Shown: in pieces, positions 59,497 through 64,000 of the stretch
How positions within the stretch are numbered: position 1 is the first letter of the stretch
Layout: each line of letters opens with the position of its first letter
Assembly (NCBI GenBank): GCA_003521845.1
Contig: DPHB01000044.1
Span: 22,439 to 86,438 of the forward strand
Direction: 5' to 3'
Origin: Oceanospirillaceae bacterium
GTDB taxonomy: Bacteria > Pseudomonadota > Gammaproteobacteria > Pseudomonadales > Balneatricaceae
Length of the DNA stretch: 64,000 nucleotides
Notes under the pieces: model-generated
Told to the model about the DNA's origin: nothing
Seen by the model: the letters and a program-made list of their open reading frames with translations, nothing else
The model's database searches: none
Program-made: the position numbers and the translations under genes

Positions 59497-62337
59497 TTAC
59501 TTAAGGCCTAGGGCTTGCGCCACCAGACTACGTTGTTCTTCCAAGTGTACAGACATGTAACCACAAGCCGGTGCGGCAGACGCTGCGCGCGAGGCGACGT
59601 CCAAATCCAAACTGGCTTTATGCGCTTGAATCACTTTGCGCATATGATGTTGACTACAATACCAGGCACCCTGGTTTAGCGGCTCTTCCTGACACCAAAC
59701 GGTGCTTTCCAAGTTGTCATAACCAGCCAATACCTTGGCTAGGTCGTCCTCTGGGAAGGGATAAAGCTGCTCAATACGCACAATGGCCACATCGTTGGTT
59801 TCGGTTTCACGCTGCTTGTCTAGCAAATCGTAGTAAACCTTACCGCTGCACATAACCAAACGCTTGATCTGACTCTTATCTACCACACTGACGTCGTCGA
59901 TAACATTCTGGAACTGACCATTGGTCAGTTCAGACACATCAGAAACTGCCATCTTGTGGCGTAGCAAGCTCTTCGGTGACATCACGATCAATGGCTTACG
60001 CATCGGGCGGATAACCTGACGGCGTAGCATATGAAACACCTGCGCCGGCGTGGACGGCACACAGACCTGAATATTGTGCTCGGCACACAATTGCAAGAAA
60101 CGCTCCAAACGTGCGGAGGAGTGCTCTGGCCCCTGACCTTCATAGCCATGAGGTAGCAACATAGTTAGACCACACATGCGGCCCCACTTATGCTCACCAC
60201 TGGTGATAAATTGGTCAATTACCACCTGGGCACCGTTAGCAAAATCGCCAAACTGAGCTTCCCAGATGACCAAGCCTTTAGGCGCTGTCGAAGCGTAACC
60301 AAATTCGAAGGCCAATACAGCTTCTTCGGATAGGTAGGAATCGAAGATGGTGAATTCTGGCTGATCTGCAGACAAATTCTTTAACGGTACGTAGGCACCT
60401 GTACCCTTTTGGTCATGCAACACAGCATGACGATGAGAGAAGGTACCACGACCGACGTCCTGGCCAGTAATACGAATTGGATAGCCTTCTTCCAATAAAG
60501 TCGCATATGCCATGGTTTCGGCAAAGCCCCAATTACACTGAGTAGCGCCGGTCGCCATTAGCGTACGATCATCAATAATCTTTTTAACCTGGCGCTGTAT
60601 GACATGACCTTCAGGCACTTGCGCTAAACGCTGACCTAAATCTTTCAATTTAACAGCATCAAAGCTAGTGTCACCCGGTGTCGTCCAGTGGTGATTTAGA
60701 TAAGGCTTCCAATCCACAAAGCTAGTAGCATCTGGCTGAGTAACCAGAGACTTAGCAACATGGCGACCATTGTCTAGGGCATCACGATAATCATCTTGAT
60801 AGGCCTTAAACTCGTCTGCTGCCAGTACACCTTGACTAGTTAGGCGATCGGCATACAAACCTGGCACGGTTTTTTGCGCTTTAATAGCCGCATACATCAA
60901 CGGCTGGGTGCCGGAAGGCTCATCAGCTTCGTTATGGCCACGTCGACGGTAGCAGACTAGGTCTATAACTACGTCACGTTTGTATTCGTTACGGTAATCC
61001 AAGGCCAATTCTGAGACAAATGCCACGGCATCTGGATCATCACCGTTAACGTGAAAAATGGGTGCGTCAATAAACTTAGCAACGTCAGTACAATACTCGG
61101 TAGAACGGGCATCGTCTTTATGACTTGTGGTGAAACCAACTTGGTTGTTGACCACAATGTGCACAGTACCGCCGGTTTTATAGGCGCGCGTCTGCGACAT
61201 CTGGAAAGTTTCCATCACCACGCCCTGACCGGCAAATGCCGCGTCACCGTGAATAGCAATGGGTAATACCGTACGGCCCGAGCTGTCGTTGCGACGATCT
61301 TGACGCGCACGTACAGAGCCTTCAACAACCGGGTTAGCGATCTCTAGGTGTGACGGGTTAAACGCCAACGCCATATGCACTTCGCCACCTGGGGTGTTAA
61401 CGTTGGTAGAGAAACCTTGGTGATACTTTACGTCACCGGAGGTGTTCAATGGGCGCTTGCCTTCAAACTCATCAAACAAGTCGTTAGGATTCTTACCAAA
61501 GATATTAACCAATACGTTTAGGCGACCACGGTGCGCCATACCAATAACGATTTCTTTGGTTTGCTGATCGCCGGCACGCTGAATCATGGTATCCAACATA
61601 GGAATCATGCTTTCACCACCTTCCAAACCAAAACGCTTGGCACCGGCATAGCGCGAACCTAGGTATTTCTCTAGGCCTTCAGCCGCTACCAAACGCTCAA
61701 GAATATGCTTGCGCTTTTCGGCAGAATGCTTGGGATGGCTACGTACGGATTCCATGCGCTGGCGAATCCACATTTTTTGGTCAGTATCGACAATATGGTT
61801 GTACTCTACAGCGACCGTTGAACAGTAGGTGCTTTCCAAGGATTCGATGATTTCACGTAGTGGCATTTCTTCCTTACCAAGGAAAGAAGCACCTACCTGA
61901 AATACCGTATCCAAATCAGCTTGGGACAGTTCATGAAAGGTCAAATCTAAGGCCGTAACAGGCGGTTTACGCTTGTGGGCTAGATTCAACGGATCCAAGT
62001 CAGCAACCTGATGTCCATGCAAACGATAAGCATTAATTAGGCGCATAACACGTACTTGCTTACGCTCGTGCTCACTACTAACAGACTTGGTCGGCAAAGG
62101 AGATGATTTGCGTTTATTCTTGCCCAGTAGCAAGAAATGTTCGCGTATAGGTGCAAGAGGAATATCACCGGCCACTGCTTCTGGTACACGAGGCAGTTTA
62201 TCGAATTCCTGACGCCAGTTCTCTGGCACCCCATTAGGATCTATTAAATATGTTTCGTAAAGCTGCTCGATATAAGCAAAATTACCACCGGAGAAATGCG
62301 ACTCTCTTAGTTGCAGCTCCATTAAGCTATCGGACAT
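59497..62337 (-). CDS. sucA: 2-oxoglutarate dehydrogenase E1 component
   Basis: Thiamine-diphosphate enzyme (946 aa) that decarboxylates 2-oxoglutarate. Blocks include SYAGAKRFGLEGGESMIPMLD-like sequence near residue 230, VIGMAHRGRLNVLVN, the ThDP region HGDAAFAGQGVVMET and QVGFTTS, and RITGQDVGRGTFSHRHAV. It heads the sucA-sucB-lpdA-sucC-sucD series. Confidence 0.98.
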   Translation of the reverse strand: MSDSLMELQLRESHFSGGNFAYIEQLYETYLIDPNGVPENWRQEFDKLPRVPEAVAGDIPLAPIREHFLLLGKNKRKSSPLPTKSVSSEHERKQVRVMRLINAYRLHGHQVADLDPLNLAHKRKPPVTALDLTFHELSQADLDTVFQVGASFLGKEEMPLREIIESLESTYCSTVAVEYNHIVDTDQKMWIRQRMESVRSHPKHSAEKRKHILERLVAAEGLEKYLGSRYAGAKRFGLEGGESMIPMLDTMIQRAGDQQTKEIVIGMAHRGRLNVLVNIFGKNPNDLFDEFEGKRPLNTSGDVKYHQGFSTNVNTPGGEVHMALAFNPSHLEIANPVVEGSVRARQDRRNDSSGRTVLPIAIHGDAAFAGQGVVMETFQMSQTRAYKTGGTVHIVVNNQVGFTTSHKDDARSTEYCTDVAKFIDAPIFHVNGDDPDAVAFVSELALDYRNEYKRDVVIDLVCYRRRGHNEADEPSGTQPLMYAAIKAQKTVPGLYADRLTSQGVLAADEFKAYQDDYRDALDNGRHVAKSLVTQPDATSFVDWKPYLNHHWTTPGDTSFDAVKLKDLGQRLAQVPEGHVIQRQVKKIIDDRTLMATGATQCNWGFAETMAYATLLEEGYPIRITGQDVGRGTFSHRHAVLHDQKGTGAYVPLKNLSADQPEFTIFDSYLSEEAVLAFEFGYASTAPKGLVIWEAQFGDFANGAQVVIDQFITSGEHKWGRMCGLTMLLPHGYEGQGPEHSSARLERFLQLCAEHNIQVCVPSTPAQVFHMLRRQVIRPMRKPLIVMSPKSLLRHKMAVSDVSELTNGQFQNVIDDVSVVDKSQIKRLVMCSGKVYYDLLDKQRETETNDVAIVRIEQLYPFPEDDLAKVLAGYDNLESTVWCQEEPLNQGAWYCSQHHMRKVIQAHKASLDLDVASRAASAAPACGYMSVHLEEQRSLVAQALGLK

Positions 62338-62631
62338 TCGGCGTTTTCCAGACTAGTAAATTAACAACTACCCCTGCTCTACTGACCTGATATAGCGATC
62401 AGCTTGATACAGAATACCTATCAGACAAATTACATATAACCGAAGAGCTAATGCATATGCCTTTTTGTTATTAAAATATGTTTAGTTATTATACCTGTAA
62501 GCGACACCATATACTAGCAACTTAGGCGCCTGTCGACTAAGGTATTAGGACTTTTTAGAGCGTTTGAAAGGCTTGCGAAAGCTTATCAAAAGAGCAACAA
62601 AACTATCCCTTAGCGACACGTTATTACAGGC
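62338..62631. other. sdhB-sucA intergenic region
   Basis: An AT-rich gap with no ORF. It holds a likely minus-strand promoter for sucA (listed separately) upstream of the 5' leader of about 150 bp. Confidence 0.5.
62488..62493 (-). promoter_or_regulatory. Probable -10 element of the sucA promoter
   Basis: A perfect TATAAT on the minus strand about 150 bp before sucA. A matching -35 is weak, so activation by a regulator is possible. Confidence 0.35.
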
Positions 62632-62666
62632 AAAAAAAAGCCCCTGTAGAAATTCTACAAGGGCTA
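62632..62666 (-). terminator. Rho-independent terminator after sdhB
   Basis: On the minus strand, AGCCCTTGTAG pairs with CTACAGGGGCT (one mismatch) around a short loop and runs into TTTTTTTT, 9 bp past the sdhB stop. It separates the sdh operon from sucA. Confidence 0.9.
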
Positions 62667-62674
62667 CCTATGTA

Positions 62675-63379
62675 TTAGGTACCGCGACTCAATAGCATGT
62701 TGCGGATATGACCAATGGCCTTAGTAGGGTTAAGCCCTTTAGGACAAACACTCACGCAGTTCATGATACCGTGGCAACGGAACACACTGAACGGATCATC
62801 CAACTCTGCCAAACGTTCCTCAGTAGCCGTATCACGGCTATCGGCCAAGAAACGGTAAGCCTGTAGTAAGCCGGAAGGACCAACAAACTTATCAGGATTC
62901 CACCAGAAAGATGGGCAAGCAGTGGAACAGCAAGCACAGAGGATACATTCGTACAAGCCATCAAGCTGCTCACGCTCTTCTGGCGACTGCAAACGCTCGA
63001 TTGCTGGCGCGGGCGTATCATTCTGCAAGAATGGCTTGATACGCTCGTAGTTCGCATAGAACTGGTCCATATCAATAACCAGGTCACGAATTACCGGTAG
63101 GGCTGGCAATGGACGCACGATCAACTTGTTGTTTTTCACACATTCAGACAAGGGCGTGATACATGCTAGGCCGTTAACGCCATTGATGTTCATGCCATCA
63201 GAGCCACACACACCTTCACGGCAAGAGCGACGGAAGGCTAAACCACTGTCTTGTTCTTTCAACAAGTGCAGCACGTCCAATACCATCAGGTCTTTACCAC
63301 CAGTATCTACCTGGAAGTCCTGCATGTATGGCTTTTGGTCCTGTTCAGGATGATAGCGATATACACTAACAGTTAACAT
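62675..63379 (-). CDS. sdhB: Succinate dehydrogenase iron-sulfur subunit
   Basis: Complex II subunit (234 aa) carrying three clusters: [2Fe-2S] at SCREGVCGSDGMNINGVNGLAC, then [4Fe-4S] and [3Fe-4S] at CILCACCSTACP and CHGIMNCVSVCPKGLNP. The start at 63379 has AGGAGCTCC upstream; a longer frame to 63439 overlaps sdhA and is rejected. 10 bp after sdhA. Confidence 0.98.
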   Translation of the reverse strand: MLTVSVYRYHPEQDQKPYMQDFQVDTGGKDLMVLDVLHLLKEQDSGLAFRRSCREGVCGSDGMNINGVNGLACITPLSECVKNNKLIVRPLPALPVIRDLVIDMDQFYANYERIKPFLQNDTPAPAIERLQSPEEREQLDGLYECILCACCSTACPSFWWNPDKFVGPSGLLQAYRFLADSRDTATEERLAELDDPFSVFRCHGIMNCVSVCPKGLNPTKAIGHIRNMLLSRGT

Positions 63380-63389
63380 GTGGAGCTCC

Positions 63390-64000
63390 TTAATAAGTAC
63401 GTACTTTAGGTGGGAAAGCGGGAACCGTCGTAGGCGCAAAGTTCACTTCACGCTTACCAATAGATTGGTCAGCTGGGTAGTAAACAGAGTGCTTTAACCA
63501 GTTCTCATCGTCACGCTCAGTAAAGTCGTTACGGGCATGAGCACCACGGCTTTCTTTACGCACTTCAGCAGCGACCGCTGTAGCAAAGGCCACTTCAAAC
63601 AAGTTTTGCAATTCCAAAGCTTCAATACGGTCAGTGTTGAACGCGCCACTCTTGTCTTGCACGTGAAGATTGTCGATTTTCGACTTCAGCTCACGCAACA
63701 ACTGCAAACCAGTTTGCATGCTTTCGCCTTCGCGGAATACACCAAAGTATAGCTGCATAATCTTCTGCAACTCAGCGCGTACTGCTGGCACACTGTCACC
63801 GCTCTCTGAAGTATTGAGTTTATTCAAGCGCGCCATGGCCGTGTCTAGGTTAGCTAGCGTTGCCGCTTTGCTTTCGAAACCATCACGCAAGGCCTTTTCA
63901 ATTTGAATACCACAAGAACGTCCAAACACCACCAAGTCGAGTAGTGAGTTACCACCCAAGCGGTTGGCACCGTGTACCGACACACATGCCACTTCACCAC
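63390..64000 (-). CDS. sdhA: Succinate dehydrogenase flavoprotein subunit (partial)
   Basis: The C-terminal about 203 residues of SdhA; the gene runs off the window edge. VHGANRLGGNSLLDLVVFGR closes the flavin domain, and ESRGAHARNDFTERDDENWLKH contains the catalytic Arg. sdhC and sdhD would lie further upstream, outside the window. Confidence 0.97.
   Translation of the reverse strand, partial: GEVACVSVHGANRLGGNSLLDLVVFGRSCGIQIEKALRDGFESKAATLANLDTAMARLNKLNTSESGDSVPAVRAELQKIMQLYFGVFREGESMQTGLQLLRELKSKIDNLHVQDKSGAFNTDRIEALELQNLFEVAFATAVAAEVRKESRGAHARNDFTERDDENWLKHSVYYPADQSIGKREVNFAPTTVPAFPPKVRTY

Noticed and set aside
1..64000. CRISPR array, prophage, rRNA or tRNA genes
   Set aside because: No regularly spaced direct repeats, phage structural genes or RNA gene signatures were found on either strand by eye.

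Overview
The window is a gene-dense stretch of about 48% GC bacterial chromosome from a marine-type gammaproteobacterium, probably near the Oceanospirillales. The evidence is gene order plus content. Recognisable gammaproteobacterial blocks include lipA-lipB-ybeD-dacA-rlpA-mltB, rodA-mrdA-rlmH-rsfS-nadD-proA, accB-accC-prmA, dusB-fis-purH-purD and sdhAB-sucAB-lpdA-sucCD. Between them sit accessory catabolic clusters typical of marine heterotrophs. No rRNA, tRNA, prophage, CRISPR array or intact transposase was seen.

Layout. 1-3.5 kb: a D-amino-acid dehydrogenase-like and a saccharopine-dehydrogenase-like gene, then two stand-alone receiver proteins, one apparently frameshifted. 3.6-8.9 kb: lipoate synthesis and cell-wall genes on the minus strand. 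9.3-16.2 kb: a plus-strand accessory operon of eight genes (DUF1445, pxpA, pxpB, pxpC, DUF4392, lysR, D-amino-acid transaminase, alanine racemase). 16.4-23.3 kb: elongasome, ribosome-associated, NAD and proline genes on the minus strand, ending with a YkgJ-like protein and UbiX. 23.4-27.2 kb: fbp, ppa and two envelope proteins of unknown role. 27.5-36.7 kb: aroQ, acetyl-CoA carboxylase, prmA, dusB-fis and purine synthesis. 36.9-44.6 kb: a BenE-type transporter, a secreted lipase-like hydrolase and a five-gene cluster of dioxygenase, aldolase, amidase, polyamine deacetylase and acyl-CoA synthetase. 44.7-50 kb: ppnP, trxC, a solitary trpB, a flavin protein, and an M24 peptidase paired with a maleate-isomerase-like protein. 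50-52.3 kb: a TmpA/TmpB-like phosphonate oxygenase pair followed by decayed genes on the same strand. 52.5-54.4 kb: srkA, a thioesterase and a thioredoxin. 54.4-64 kb: TCA-cycle genes, with sdhA cut by the window edge.

The most distinctive region is 9.3-16.2 kb. Its first and fifth genes correspond to the two halves of the mammalian mitochondrial D-glutamate cyclase DGLUCY (DUF1445 plus DUF4392), and here they bracket the three subunits of ATP-dependent 5-oxoprolinase. A LysR regulator, a D-amino-acid transaminase and an alanine racemase follow. Together they could link L-Ala, D-Ala, D-Glu, 5-oxoproline and glutamate in one regulated pathway. The second region of note is the TmpAB pair with its eroded downstream genes. 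The third is the acetylpolyamine-deacetylase cluster.

Intergenic spaces carry several families of short palindromic repeats: agtgcctgtccc-type, ggggtcagacc-type, gtcattgcgag-type and gtcggact-type. They include a 41-bp near-perfect palindrome that joins two of these motifs.
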